Below are positions 10,537 through 24,078 of a stretch of 64,000 nt of DNA, in pieces. Source of the DNA: Nymphaea colorata (lineage: Eukaryota > Streptophyta > Magnoliopsida > Nymphaeales > Nymphaeaceae); the NCBI RefSeq assembly GCF_008831285.2, contig NC_045146.1, positions 868,001 to 932,000 on the forward strand, written 5' to 3'. Numbering within the stretch: the stretch's first letter is position 1; each line of letters begins with the position of its first letter. Under the pieces are notes generated by a model. The model was given only the letters and a program-made list of their open reading frames with translations. It was not told where the DNA came from and did no database searches. The position numbers and the translations under genes were made by a program.

Positions 10537-13500
10537 ATGGAGAAGAGGGAAGACTTGAACTCCATACTGCCGTTTCTTCCTCTGACCCTTCGTTGCTCTT
10601 CCCTCTGCTGGCCTCCCCTTGCTCTCGAAGCCCTCAAGGTTCTGTCCAGGGGTCCTGCCCAGAGCAAAGTGGACTCCGGGGATGTACTATTCGATGCCAT
10701 CGTCGACCTACGGCACCATCTTGGCTTGTCCGGCGAGAGCCTCTCTTGGGCGGCGGGAAAGGGCTACACTCGTTTTTTTAGCGTGGTAAAAGTTCTCTCT
10801 TGTTCCGTTGAGGCGGGGTGGTGAAGTGTTGATGGAATCCGTCTCTGGTTCATAGATCCAATGGGAATTGAACGGCTTTTCTTTTGATATTTTCTCGATA
10901 AAGGAATAACTTCCGGGTGGCAGACCTCGCCCTATTCGTATAATGGTGGCCTGCCAACTATGTAAAATTATGAGATGAAGCCCAGCATGTAAAAGACCGA
11001 GATGAAGTGCCTATTGGAATCCGGAGAAATTCTTTAGAGCTAGACTCATGCTTTTTTTTTACCCTTTGCCCCTACGATACTGACTTTTGAAGTTCATTGT
11101 AGTTGATCTCTCCTGGTGAATCAAAACGATGGTTTGAAGAGTTCATTCCTTCATTGGCGTGCATGTTGTTACGTCTGCCATCTTTATTGGAGGCTCATTA
11201 CGAAGAGGAAGACGATAGTGATTCTTTACTTAGGACTCGCTTGCGCTTACTGGATTCCCAAGAAGCAGGAGCTATATTTCTCAGCCAGGTTCTTTCGTTT
11301 TCCTCACATGCTATCTTGTGTTACTGATTTTGTTTCTTTTAGTTAGAGTTAGAAGTGTAAAGAGAATTCCCACATCCTCACTTCAGTAACCTGAAAGTAT
11401 TATATTTATAAGTGTTCATAAAATCAATTCTTGCTGCCAGTGTCCTTGAATATCTATACCTGTGTCTCCATGCGGTTAATCTCAGTGTCCCACTCATTAC
11501 AGATCAGACTTTTGGTAAAATCTAATGGTATTCTAACATTTATTTTCCTGGCAAAATTTCGACATATATGAGACACATAGAACTTTAAATATGGAGTGGA
11601 AACGCATTCAGTGGGAAACCATTTTCAGGGTAACTGCTTTTCAAAGGTATTGATGAGCACATATTACAGGTTCTTCCGTCTTTCTATACAGTTGCAAGAG
11701 TATAGAAGGTTTTTTTTTTTGTAAATTCCCTTTCAAATTTTGTATGATATTTTATATTTTGTATGGCAGTGTTCCAAAATAAGCCTTATCTGGACTGTGC
11801 ATTGACTGCGTTTTATGCTGTGTAGAAATGGCCTTGTCTATGTGTCTTCAATTCTTAGAATATTTGCATAGTTCACGAAATTGGTGCCTTGTTGATCATG
11901 TTTGAGGATCTAGATCAACTATATTAATGAAATCACTAAGCTGGTATTACTTTACCATTGTTTTCAGATCTTTAATCAACTCAGGGAAATTTACATTTTA
12001 AACTCTAAACGTCCTAGCAAAGCTTTAAGTATATGTTGTTACTATGTGTTATTTTATTGATTATCAAACTTTTTAGGGTGTCCTGGTATAGTTTTGTGGT
12101 CAAATGTTCATGTATCACAAAAATATGTGCCTCCAACAACTGTATCAATGCCAATGGTCGGTTGTTATCTTCCCTAAGTTTCATCTTTGTCTCATATACT
12201 TCTGTTGTTTCAGATTGACTTGTTGCTTTTCAGGAACTAATTGGAGCCTTGCTTTCATGCTCATTCTTCTGTTTGTTTCCATGCGGAATTCGGGATGTTT
12301 CATGCCTTCCAATTATCAACTTTGACTATTTATTTGCGTATGTTTCCTTTCTCCATGACTCACTAGAATCCTGCATGTCAAGTTGTTAGTGGAGTTGTCA
12401 GTTGTCACTCCATACTGGTTACTACTAAGTGTTCATATGCATGTTGCTTTTTTCATGTTTTAATTGATATAGATCACAGACTTGTGAATGGAAATTTACA
12501 TTAACAATGACTTGCCTGTTATTGTTTGACAAATTTCTCTATGGTTTTAGTGCATCTCCAGTTACATTCTTAAAAACTGTGTCGTTTTTGGAGTTATCTG
12601 CATTGCTCAAAAAAGATGAAAATGGTCAATTTTCAGTCACTTTCTTTAATTTGTGTGATGCACTTGCTCTGCAATCTATGTCACATAGGTACGGGTACGG
12701 GTGCCGGTGCAGGTATGGGTACTGACCATTTTCAAAAAACTTGGGTGCGGGGATACGGCCGTATATATATATATAAACAATAAGAAATACTTAGAAAATA
12801 TGTATCAAAATAAAAAATATACATCAACATAAACAAATAAATAACATAGAAAATATATATCAACGGCTCTTGCAGCAGGGTGTTTAAGAAACCTATGAAA
12901 AACTTTAAACATATGGACAACCAAGCAGCCCCCTAGTCAAATATGAACATCAATCGAATTTTCACATCTAAAGAATAGAATAAAAAGTAAGGTGAAAAAA
13001 ATTAAATCAAAGTAAAATTAAGCAGTTTGGATATGTAGGTACCCAAGTGTCAAAGTACCCATTTTGGGTACCGGTACGGCGACACGGGTACGTGGACCTT
13101 ACTGAAGTACCCATGTGACTTAGTCTGCAATGTATACTGATCAATGCATGAGTTGGCTACTTTCTGCAACATGTATTGTAAAATTTAAGAAACCCATATT
13201 TTTTCTGAATTCACATCTATGCACAAATGTTCTTGCTTAGTGATAGGCTATCACGACTTTTATGGATGTTTCTTCTGTTTCTCAGAACTTCTATTTGCAT
13301 CTCTATGTTCACTCTGTATGGCTCTACTCAAAGAGTCTTTTTTCTTCTTTGCCACTCCTTTTTCCTTTGCAATTCACAAATCTTCTTAAATTATACCTAC
13401 AGCATCTTCTTTGCTTACTCTATTTCTTCTTTCTCTGTTCAATTTATGCAGCCAAAATATTGTGTTTGCCCACATTCATCAGAGACCATGTAGTTGTTCA

Positions 13501-16500
13501 GCATCTAATTGCTCGTCATGTACGCAATGTTAAAGCAATTTAATCCTGCCTTGCTCTTCAGTTGAACAAATGCAGCTTATTTCTTGATGATGGGATGTGA
13601 AAGTATATCTGTGATTCTGTGTGCTTTCCTAATAGGAATTCTAGCATAAACCAGTGTGATTACTTCGTGTTATCCAAAGGTTCAACTGCTATATCTACTT
13701 AGTCAGTTGCATATTGATTGTACTTTTCAACCTTAGATTGCTGATGCCTGATGGTGTTCTCCAGGAACATTTGTTTTCAAAACCTAGCTGATGATCAGTT
13801 TGACATTTCATCATTTCTTCTCAATGAAAACTATCCAAATGGGTCTGATATGTAAAGAACGTACAATGCAATCTTTGGTTTGTAAGTTTTAGTAGGTTTT
13901 CTTGCGAACTCCACATTTGGTTCATCCTCCACATTTTGGTTTGAGGTATTGCTTCAGCTAGCAAGAGCAGAGTTTTAATGTGCCTACATTCAATATTCTT
14001 TAGTAGGCAAGAGTTACAAGTGTTGTGGATGTAAAACAATCCAAAACATCTGAAACAACTTCATCATTATCTTTCAGGGGAATTGGTCATGGCAGCAGTC
14101 AAAGCCAGGAGAACAAGATAAAGTGCCTAGTTCACTATTTTGAGCGGATATGCACAACCAGGCCACTAGGATTTGTTTCTTTTGAGCGAAAGATTCTTTC
14201 TCTAAATAACAATCCTCTTTCTGTGTCTTATCCTGGAGCTACTTCTTGGGTTAAATCTACCATTTCTCTTTGTCCCATTGAGGTATAAGATTGACATAGT
14301 GTAGCCTAAGCCCAAGTTGTCAAGGGAAATTCGTATGGCTTCTCCATTACAAATTTATCAAATTTTCAACACATTTGCCATGAGACAATATCCGATAATG
14401 TTTATCATCTTCATGGCCAATCTTCATCTCATACCATGCCTTGTTTATACGGTTGGCATTTTCAATAATGATGAAAATTTCTTTTGCAGGTTCTGCAAAC
14501 AGGTAAAATAGAAGATCAGCAGCATGAAGCTTTAGAAGTAGATTTTGCCAATAAATTTATTGGTGGTGGTGCTCTTACTCGAGGCTGTGTGCAGGTTTTT
14601 CCTTTTATCAAATTTTAGAAAGCATATCTGATCATCTTCCATCTTGGAAAAATTGTGTTGGTCTCCTGCTTTTATCATGAAGATGGTTTTAGTAATGTTA
14701 TATTATCTCCTCCTTGGAAATAAAGTGTTAAGGTTGATGGCCAAAAAGTGTGTTAAACCTGTGATTTTTAGCATCTACAAGATTTTGAAGCCCAGATAAA
14801 TATGCATAATCATAAGAGTAAATATGTTTACATTACTGCATCAGACAGTGACACCAATCCAATGACATGTTTTTTCTTTTCCTTGTGTATGATAAGTCAT
14901 ATGTGAAAATTCTTTTGTGCTGGCTGTCTAAAGACCAGCAAACCATGACACGTTGCTAGAGAATTGGATCTTTCTTGCAACTGAAACATGTCAATATCAT
15001 CTAATCCAAGACATCATGCTTATATGGTCCATTCCTATATTATTATGTTGCCGTGGTGGTGTATTGTTATCCTTTATGTCATCTGATTGAAGGCAGGTGA
15101 ACTTTCAAATTTCAAGGTATTGTTTTGTGGGAACCAAAATCCGTTTTAGTACTCCATGCTGGTCTGCCTTTGTTGTTCTGTTAACCTGCAGGTCCTGCAC
15201 ACCACAAGACCTGCAAATGATAAAACCACAGACAGTAATAAGAGTCCCTGTTTTCAATTTTATTCATATGCTTCCTTTTTGAGGGGGAAGTCAAAGTCCA
15301 CAAGATCTTGATGCCCTAATCTGAGCCACAATCAACTTTTTATAGGGAAAGCATCTTATGGGTCTGACCTGCTTCTGGACCTTAAATGAGACCACAACCC
15401 AAACCCAACAATCAACACTTTGTACTTCTGCCATTAGCTCCCTGAGCTGACGGTTTTATTCTTATCTGCATCACGGGTCTAGATGTTTTATGTATATAAA
15501 TCACTTATACTTTGACAGTATGTGGTTTTGTATGCTAATCTATTGGAGAAGATCGTACTGTGGTCCTTTCTATATGGCTTTATCTATATGACATGAAGGT
15601 CCAGTGCAGTTGTGGTCAATGCACAACTATTACTGTTTTTTTATGCCTTTCTGTTTGTTGGTCATTTGTAGTGGTGACTGGTTTGGTTGCAGGAAGAGAT
15701 ACGTTTCATGATAAATCCTGAACTAATTGTTGGGATGCTTTTCTTGCCTTCGATGGCTGACAATGAGGCTGTAGAAATTGTTGGTGCTGAGAGATTCTCA
15801 AGTTATACAGGGTTAGTTCTTTTGTTTGTCATTTCTATGTAGCTTTGTTCTTTTTCTTTCGATGAGTCCTGAGATCTGTTTCATCACATTGCTCAGAGTC
15901 CAAATATTGATTTACTTTTTATTAATTTACTCAACCAAACTTCCCTTTGTCTATCTATGTTTGAGAAAAAGATTATGTGTATGGGGTCTAAATAGTGGAT
16001 TACAGAGTCCTAAAAGAAATAAAATTTGAACAACAATCTTGGTAATTGTTGACTCTGTGGTTCATATGGTCCTTTTACTTATATGGCGTGATGAAATTAT
16101 GTTCTTGGACAATATATTCTAGTACAATACCCTAATGGCAAATAAACTCATGATGAAGCTGAAACTTCATATGTAATAACTTCGATGAGTAGGTTTTTTT
16201 TTTTTGCCTTTGTTTATACTGGTAATGGGACAGGTGCATTTGTGGGGCTCGACAACTGCTTTCCTTAAAGAAAGGAATGAAGAGAAAAGAAGGAAGGGGG
16301 AAAGATTGGAAGATGCCATCCACGCATGTAACTAAATCCCAAAAAGGCTGACCATGGTTGAGAGATTTGTCATTGCTGCATAGTGCAACAGTGGTGATCA
16401 GATCCCTGATCACTCGACGATGTGAGGATAAAGTTGTTGATCAGAATAAGTAGAGAAGGAGAAGAGGAAGATGACCGACAAGAAGAAAGATGACCTCCAA

Positions 16501-17114
16501 ACTGGATGGTGTCTGGGAGATGTTGGAGTCCCTGATACCATGATGAAAACAGATTGAAGGAGAAAGAAAAGTTGTTTTGGATTAAGTGTAATCTCCCTTA
16601 AGTGATGATTAAGGGTAATAAGAATAATGATGGATAAGTTCTCCAAAAATAATGAAATAAAAGCAACCTATGGTCCTGTGCACTCTTCTAACTTTTCTAT
16701 TTCCCAGGAAACCCCCAATGTTAATTTTATTTGCTCTCAACGCCTACACATTATATAGGTGAGCAAATTTGTGTAAGCCTAGTCAAACACAACTCTTCTA
16801 GGCTGTCAAGTTATGCCTTTTGAACTAGACTCCACAGGCCACCACCTTGAAATGGTGTTTGTCTATAGGACTGTGACTGGATTTCCCTCTGGCTTCTGGG
16901 CAGTTCTTTCCCTGGTTGATGGGTTGCGCTTGAGTGTCCCAGCCATTCTGAAAGCTCATCTTTAGGCAATGAGTCCATAAACGAGCTATATACTTTACTC
17001 AAGTATAAGAGACAGCAGGTGGGTTTGTTGGTTAAGACATTGTGTATGAGTAGATCCAAGTAGAGAAGCCTTTTCTTTCTTATTGATGACTGCTTGATGC
17101 TTAGCGCCCTTGCT

Positions 17115-17161
<47 letters not shown>

Positions 17162-17162
17162 A

Positions 17163-17193
<31 letters not shown>

Positions 17194-20100
17194 GTATAAT
17201 ATATATATTGGATAACCTGCCCTGGCCATTGAATCAGTCAATTCATTTTGCAATCGAGGTATATGCCGAAAATCGATCAGACCGAAAGTTTTGTAAATAA
17301 ATAGCATATATATCTATATTGTTCTACACATATGTTTTTTGCACTGTTCTCCTCTATAACTGTACCAGAAAAAAAATTGTGAAAACAAAATCAGTTATTT
17401 CTGTTACTATGTGAGCACTTGCTTTTTCAGCGTATATTTGTGCATCTCATTCAACATGTTCTTGGCTTGACAATTGACGTAGATTTCCTTTTGGCTTCAT
17501 AATCACTACCTGAAAAATTCATGTTTTACATGACAGCTATGCTTCAAGTTTCCTCTTTTCTGGAGATTATCTTGACCAGAAAGCAAAAGATGCACACGGC
17601 AGACGAAGAACACAAATTGTTGCAATTGATGCTTTATCTAGGCCGGGGGCTAAACAATACAACATCAAATACCTGCTCAGGTACTTTCTGTATGCGTGAA
17701 TTTTTACTTGCTATTAGGACCATTCTCATCCTTCTGGTTTTACTTGTTATTAGTATGATTTTTATTATTTTTCTTACTTAATACCAAACATGAAACATGT
17801 TGGTCTTTCTTAGAGAAAAATGGTAACTCCAGAAATTTCTTTGTTTTTTGGCCTTTGATATGGGCCTCATGATTTCTATCTCACACAAGACAGGTTTCCT
17901 AGACATTCCGCTTGCATCCGATTGAGAAGATTGTTTCATCGCATTCACCCATTCAGATTCAGCAGCACCACCTTGATGAATCTTCTACCTCAATTGGGGA
18001 GTGACACATGTTTTCAAGATATCTACAATTGCTTCAAATCTATCTGATTTCACGTAAACAAAGATCAAGAGCCTCCGTGGTCCATGTGGAGAAGTCTTCG
18101 TTTGTTAAAAAACAAGTACTAAAATTTATCTCTTCAACAGGCCACATAAGAAACAACTAAGAATAGTGCAGTAGGCACAAACTATCTCTCAAAACGTCTC
18201 AACGAGGAACAAGTGAACTGAGGCAAAATCAGATAAGAATGATCAATGTTATTTAAGGCCAATGCTCGGAAAAGCATAGATGGAAAAAAAGCTATACCCC
18301 TTAACATATACTGGCAAAGGATCAGCTGACTGGCCAATGGTTATCTCAGTCTGGTCAATGCTCAAATTTTATACTATGTACGTATGTATGTGTGCATGTA
18401 TCTATAATATATATACACACACACACACATACACACACACGAATACACACACGTAATCTATATATGGAAAATACAATTGCATTTACATGTTTTCTATCAG
18501 TCAGGACTCCAGTATTTTTGGCATTTACCATTTATTTGGAAATAACTATGTGTAGGGCAGTTTTTGTTTTAGGAAAGTTTCTAATTGTGACATATATTAG
18601 GAAATGCTGACACTTCTCTCCTGTTATTTGTCTCTAGTTAAGCTCATTTCCTCTGATTTATTCGAATTTCTCTCTTTCAAAATTCCTTTGCTGCTGCTCG
18701 ATGACCATGGTCTAGTTTCTTTATGGTCGATAATATGTATATTTCTTTGAGCTACTTAGTGCAATTTACATTGTTAAAATGCTGTTTCTCCCCTCCTCTT
18801 TTACCAATTACTACCAATTCAAGTAATTGTTTTAGGTCATGCACTGCAATATGTTTCTGCAATTTGTTCTGTTCCTTTTTAATCGAGGTGTTCAATTTTT
18901 CCTGTCTAGAGAAACAAATAAGGCATTCTGTGGATTCATGGATCAGTCAAAATGTCAAGAATATCATGGTTATTTCAATGAGGGTTCTGACAAGTCTGAT
19001 GTGGGCGGAAATGGTGTTGCATTTGATGTCAAACATGCCCCTTTTGTAAGCTTTGTGATATTTTTCGTTATTGGTTTATCTGATGTTACTGATTTTTTTC
19101 ATGACTGTGGTGGCTCCATACTTTGTATTTCACTTGCCTTCCCTTTGTCCGATGCCCTTCACACTTAAAGCATGATATGGTTAACTACACCATATATCAT
19201 TCATTGCAATAACTACTATAAGGACCAAACATGTTCACATAATTATTTGGCAGTGCTATTCATACGGGTTATAAAACCCTTGTATCATACTCTATTGTCT
19301 ACATGCTCCTATGTCGTGTAGTACCATTGCACTTACTCCTGGAACAGTTAGTGAGATTTGGTGGCTTTTAGCATAAAAGCAGCAACTCTGCTGATGCTAA
19401 CTTATGAGGCCTCTTCTGTAGGATGAAGATGATAGTTCGTCTGCGAGGTTGGACCTGACCTTCTCAGATACCACTCCACTTTCTACTCTCTGTATTGAGA
19501 CAAATTCCAAGGTCTTGGCTTGTTCTGTTTCTACAAAAGCTTTTAGCGAGAAGGAGCAGGATAAAATATCTCACGGTGGAGAGTCTGAAAGTAGCCAAGT
19601 ATCACATGGTAAGGAAAGTATTGGTATAGCCACTGGAAATTGGGGATGTGGAGCTTTTGGTGGAGACCCTGAACTGAAGTGTATGATTCAGTGGCTTGCA
19701 GCCTCTCAGGTGGGCTTGTCTTTTGATTTTCTTGTTTTACATACAAGATACAGGGATTACACCATCTTTCCAGATAAAATAGTATGAGGCTGAGGTCGTT
19801 GATTACAGAGTTTCCATTGATGTCCTTTGCTTATTGATGGACTAATCTTATGTTTACATGGAAATAAAATAACAAATGAAGCTTGTTTTACTCTTTATCA
19901 TGACAATTTACATTCTCATCACTGTCCTATGCCTACTGTTCCACAGGAAGATTGGCATGGATCAGTTAGTTCTTTTACTCGAACTTCCTTAACTATCATG
20001 TAGGAGATGTGTAACTATATAATTTGCTGAATGAAAATGACTAGTTATGTAAATGTGGTGTATCAGAAAGCACTTTAGCTGTTCATAGTTTTCTTGGATG

Positions 20101-21139
20101 CTCCATAACTGGTGTCATACATCAAGGAAAGATGACCAGTTATATTGTTGCTTCTTTTCTGTCTGGTAACCATCAATCTCTTTATCTGTCTGTTCAGTTT
20201 CTTTGAACATAGCAATAAATGGGTTTCTTCTGTCAGGCACGGAGGCCATTTGTCTTATACTACACATTTGCGGAGCCAACTTTGCAAAGATTGGAACAGG
20301 TATACTCTTTTTGCTAGCTTTTTGGTGCCTTGACAACATAGGCTCGACCGTAGATTTGGCTTATGCTTGACTGGGCCGGCTAGCCCGAGCCGGTTAATAA
20401 AAAGGTTTACCTTTTAACTTGAATGATAACAAAGGGGGCTTGAACACAGGACCTCAAGCTTGTAAGGCACATGGAAAGCCTGATTGAACTATCTTTCTTT
20501 TGTGAAAATACTGTGAAGCATATTATACATATTCTCATCACGACTCATGAGCTTAATCAAGTTCAGATGAGCTGAGCTTGCTAGCTCAAATTCAATTCAT
20601 TTGCTTGACTCAGTTCATGTCTCAATTCGAACTCGAGTCAAGCTCGAATCCAGTTTGACAAGCAAGTTCGAGTTGAAACCGAGTTGGCTGGACTCACTTA
20701 ACACCCTTAGTTCTGACTTCTTGTACTCCTTGCACCCCTGAACCACCTTCATTATCATGATTAAGGAGCCACTGTTTTTCATTATATTCATGGTTGAAAG
20801 CTATGACCATTGCAGGTGATTACACCTAATAAACATGGTAAAAAAATATGTAAAATAGTTCCACAAGGTTAAATTGATTATCTGATTATTGAATCCGATA
20901 AATAATAATTTGAAATTACTTGTTATGGTTTCAAGCCACCCAGAAAACGTGCAATCACATTGCTATAGCCTAAAGATATTATGCCCTTGGTTTGACAGGT
21001 TACTGAGTGGATTTTGTCCCATAATTGGACAGTGGGTGATCTCTGGACTATGCTGGTTGAGTATTCAAGCCAGAGGCTGAATGGCATCCATGCTGGTTTT
21101 CTAGACTGGGTTCTTCCACCTGATGATTCAATGGTGTAG
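10537..21139 (+). CDS. PARG1: Poly(ADP-ribose) glycohydrolase, complete 11-exon gene
   Basis: Removes poly(ADP-ribose) chains from proteins in DNA-damage and stress signalling; Arabidopsis PARG1 is TEJ, a clock gene. Exons: 10537-10785, 11103-11288, 12234-12337, 14078-14282, 14490-14594, 15693-15811, 17537-17680, 18910-19045, 19422-19709, 20237-20299, 20999-21139. All introns are GT...AG and the joined frame is 579 codons plus TAG (Arabidopsis protein about 548). It starts [16 protein letters not shown] like plant homologues. The signature GGG-X7-QEE is [13 protein letters not shown] (273-285), split between exons 5 and 6. Other family blocks are [28 protein letters not shown] and [17 protein letters not shown] (486-502, exon 9). 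The first part of exon 9 is an acidic, poorly conserved linker. The introns hold transposons and microsatellites. The upstream in-frame extension to 10180 is rejected because it runs through the TATA box. Confidence 0.96.
12668..13131. mobile_element. Non-autonomous DNA transposon with 8-bp target-site duplication, in PARG intron 3
   Basis: Ends CTATGTCACATAGGTAC and, inverted, CTAAGTCACATGGGTAC form 17-bp terminal repeats with two differences. The 448-bp element (12676-13123) is flanked by identical TCTGCAAT at 12668-12675 and 13124-13131. The arms carry GGTACGGGTACGGGTGCCGG-type repeats around an AT-rich core. There is no transposase. The 8-bp duplication suggests hAT mobilisation, although a MULE with one mismatch in a 9-bp duplication is also possible. 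Confidence 0.75.
17114..17210. repeat. Compound microsatellite (TA)n(TG)n(TA)n in PARG intron 6
   Basis: Runs of TA, then about 19 TG units, then TA again. Simple sequence; the reading frames across it are artefacts. Confidence 0.95.
18408..18452. repeat. (AC)n-rich microsatellite in PARG intron 7
   Basis: ATATATACACACACACACAC followed by interrupted CA units, preceded by GTATGTATGTG repeats near 18380. Confidence 0.85.
20340..20715. mobile_element. hAT-like CTCGAG-type remnant plus SINE-like piece, PARG intron 10
   Basis: Segments rich in AACTCGAGTCAAGCTCGAA (20560-20700) end near CACTTAACACCCTTAG, like the right ends of hAT-type elements elsewhere in the window. Between 20434 and 20491 the minus strand shows an A-box-like TAGTTCAATCAGG and a B-box-like GTGTTCAAGCCCC, indicating a tRNA-derived SINE piece. 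Boundaries are uncertain and all parts are decayed. Confidence 0.45.
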
Positions 21140-23419
21140 TCTTTGTTTCTTAACTTGATACACTTGTTGACCTAGTCTTGCTTGTACCATGAACACAGTG
21201 TGTCGCATGTCATCAAAAAATTGTATAGTGACGTTTGCCGGATGAAGTACTGATGAGCTCTGTATCTGCAAGGTTGTATAATTGTGGAGACGTACTGTGG
21301 CAGCCTACATGGACCATCTTGTACAATTTAGTACATATACGAGCATTAGACTGTAAAGTAAAAGATGATACTCATGAAATCAGTGTGTTAAAAGTTTGGA
21401 TTAATATTTAGTATCATTAATAATTTTAAAGTCATTTAGTTGTAAATGTTTATAATTTTCGTGTATTTCTTCATCATTTTTTAAAAACTAACCCATACAA
21501 ATGTTGTTTATTATGTCATTTGACTATCATGGGCATACCTTGGTTTACATAAAAATAACTTTTGACAAGAAAAGATAACCTTCTGGTTGTGCATAAGCCC
21601 TTGCATCAATATGATTGTGGGGCTACCATTTCTCAGGCAATCCATGTTCATGAGTTGTGAGTCATTGATTCTAAGCTATCTCAAATTTTTAATCTTATAG
21701 TGTTCTAATTACTAAAGTCTAAAGGTGACTAAATCTAATAACATGGTAACTCTGTCATCCTAAAAGCAATTTTACGGCTAAATTTAGATTCTGATCCGTT
21801 CCAGCAACGGCACATGCTACTGCAGGTCTCATGATACAGAACCATTATTTTTTTCAATATGTTGAAAGTTCCTCTGACGGCATTGTGCCACATATTGTAC
21901 ACAAGAAAACCAATTCACTTGAGATTGGAAAAATGATCTGCATTTTCGTCCATTGTGCTTCGTACTGGTTTTAGATTTATTTTTTTACAGAATATGGTTG
22001 CGATTGGTACATACCTGTTATGATCTTTGTCATTCTGACTTGTGCATTTAGCTTTCTGATTTGAACCATTTGCATCTTTACCAAAGTATCCTCGAATTTT
22101 TCCACAACAGTGACTAAGACTTCCCCTATTTCATATGTTGAGAGGCCGCGCAAAAGTGCAGGTTGCTCTTTTGGACTCCGTTTCTGGTCACCGGCAGCTA
22201 GTTTCAGACTCCGTCAATAGTAAGTCAAAACCTGCTGCTAGTTTCAGACTTTGTCAATAACAAATCAGGAGACGAGATATTTTGTTCAGGTGCTTTTGGA
22301 CTCTGTTTCTGGTCACCTGCTGCTAGTTTCAGACTCTGTCAACAATAAGTCAGGAGATGAGATGGAGATATTGCAGGTTGAACCAAAGTGAGGTCATCTT
22401 CACTAACTCCATCTCCTCTATGAAGGTGCCTTTGTTTCAAATGAATCAAATCCCACTAGGATTATGACGACAATTGGAACAAAATATTTTGAATGAGGTT
22501 AGGCCTTTTTAAAGTTTTGATCCAATTAAAGATGCTTCAACCTAGATCAACCATTTCGTGGATATGCGAGGGTCTTCAAAATTTTTTGATCCGTAAGAAA
22601 TATCTAAAATTGGTCTACTGGCACCTTTACCACCACTTTCACTATGCAATTGTTGCATCCTATGGGCTACTACATTCCCAACCACCCTAAGCTCAGGGTG
22701 GCTCATCATTGGCGGCACATGTTTTAGAACCCAACTTAGATTGGTCAACATTTAGTTTATAAGCATGCAGAAATTGATAAGGTGGAACCAATAAAAAGTA
22801 AATTTTTAATATTGGGTTGATAAAATGTAAGTAAACTAGTTCCTCAATGAGGGATATATTGCTTGCAACGCGGTTGTTACAGGTGATGAATTTTTTAATG
22901 TATTTTTACAACATATAGATGAAGGAAGTTTTCTGACTCTCTAAAAGACTATTTTTTAGTGTATTTTTACTGCAATCTAGTCAGGTGATGCCAATCAAGT
23001 CAAGGGCAATCCTTGTCTAGTCGGTCCAAGTTCTACGTCGCCAAAACCTTGACTTATGGCTCAGTTTGTAGGCGATCCGAGCTGACATGGGCGATTCCCA
23101 AGTCAGCTCGGCGAGTTTGCTGACTTGCTTTTCTTTCTGTGTCAAAAGTGACTGTGCAGGCTGAAATTTTGAGGTAGGTAATTATTCGATAAGATTTTCT
23201 TGCACTTGTATTTTTGAACAATGGATTTCTCCAAACCACGCCCAAAGTTTTGGGGAAGAGAAAACATTGACTTGCTAGAAGATTCACACGCTTCGCTTTC
23301 ATGAGTTGCTCTTTATGAGACTGATCCTTGCAAACACCTAATATGTTAGAGAAATTCTTTGAAACATTTAAGATGGCTTTTTGAGAAAACATTTAAAAAC
23401 ACATTCAAATCTTCGCAGC
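21140..23419. other. PARG 3' flank and intergenic region
   Basis: The first few hundred bases are presumably the PARG 3' untranslated region. No gene seen. It contains the coding-looking tandem repeat at 22158-22385 (listed separately). A GC-richer patch at 22980-23110 has GATCCGAGCTGACATGGGCG-type motifs, probably a transposon remnant. Confidence 0.5.
22158..22385 (+). repeat. Tandem repeat of a coding-looking unit (two full copies, one partial)
   Basis: Copy 1 is about 22158-22227, a partial copy 22231-22286 and copy 3 about 22287-22370. Copies 1 and 3 keep one readable phrase: copy 3 reads VLLDSVSGHLLLVSDSVNN and continues to EMEILQVEPK before a stop; copy 1 reads ALLDSVSGHRQLVSDSVNS. The middle copy starts at the CTGCTGCTAGTTTCAGACT block. 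The source gene is not recognised. Confidence 0.7.
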
Positions 23420-23550
23420 AACAAAGAAAGCACTCGGACCAGCGAGAACAGAAAGAGCGGGGAATGGTGGTCGAGGAGAAAGAACCCAAAAGGCATTGAG
23501 AGAGCGGCAGACAACGTCAGAGCTGGGAAGGTTGGGGTCGGTAGAACAGG

Positions 23551-24078
23551 GTGTCTCCTGTAATGATGAAGGTTGGAGGTAGGTCGTGGGCAGATGTGGT
23601 TGAGGTGCATGAGAAAGCACAAGTAATGGGCTTTCTGGAAGCTACGGTTTCACTTTTTGAGAATGGCCCGAAGGTGTTCATTCCACAGGAAATGTATGAT
23701 AAGATGAAGGAGCCTTTTTCTTATGTAGCAGTAGCAGGGATCGGCTCGGTTGTGGATTATGTCTACATTTTTGAAGTTCTAAGAAAGCAATGGTTGGCTA
23801 CAAGGAGTCACAAATTTTCAATCATAGGCAGCGGGAGGTTTCTGGTGCGTGTCGAATCGGAAGAAGAGTTGAACCTGGTTCTGAGGAGAAGAGCATGGAA
23901 TGTTGGAGTTCGCACGTTGATTGCGAGTAGGTGGGACCCTGGGGATGAAATGAAAATCAAAGAGGGGACATACCTTCTAGAGTTGCCAGCCCTCCTTTGG
24001 AATGAGTATACATTCAAGGCGATTGCTAGAACTATGAAAGGGTCCTTCATGGAAGAAGATCAATGTACTAGGAACTGA
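23551..24078 (+). pseudogene. LINE ORF1 fragment, DUF4283-like
   Basis: A 175-codon frame with the DUF4283 pattern: a WADVV start, then KFSIIGSGRFLVRVESEEEL, RRRAWNVG and an LPALLWNE-type phrase (usually LP..LW). It stops at 24076; the same frame resumes with a zinc knuckle CNHCGTLTHWGSVC (C-X2-C-X4-H-X4-C) at 24211-24252, so a nonsense mutation or indel separates the two. ORF1 proteins of plant L1 elements bind RNA; this copy is broken. Confidence 0.8.

Noticed and set aside
17101-17307. Frames made of Tyr-Ile or Val-Cys repeats
   Set aside because: Translation of the TG/TA microsatellite.
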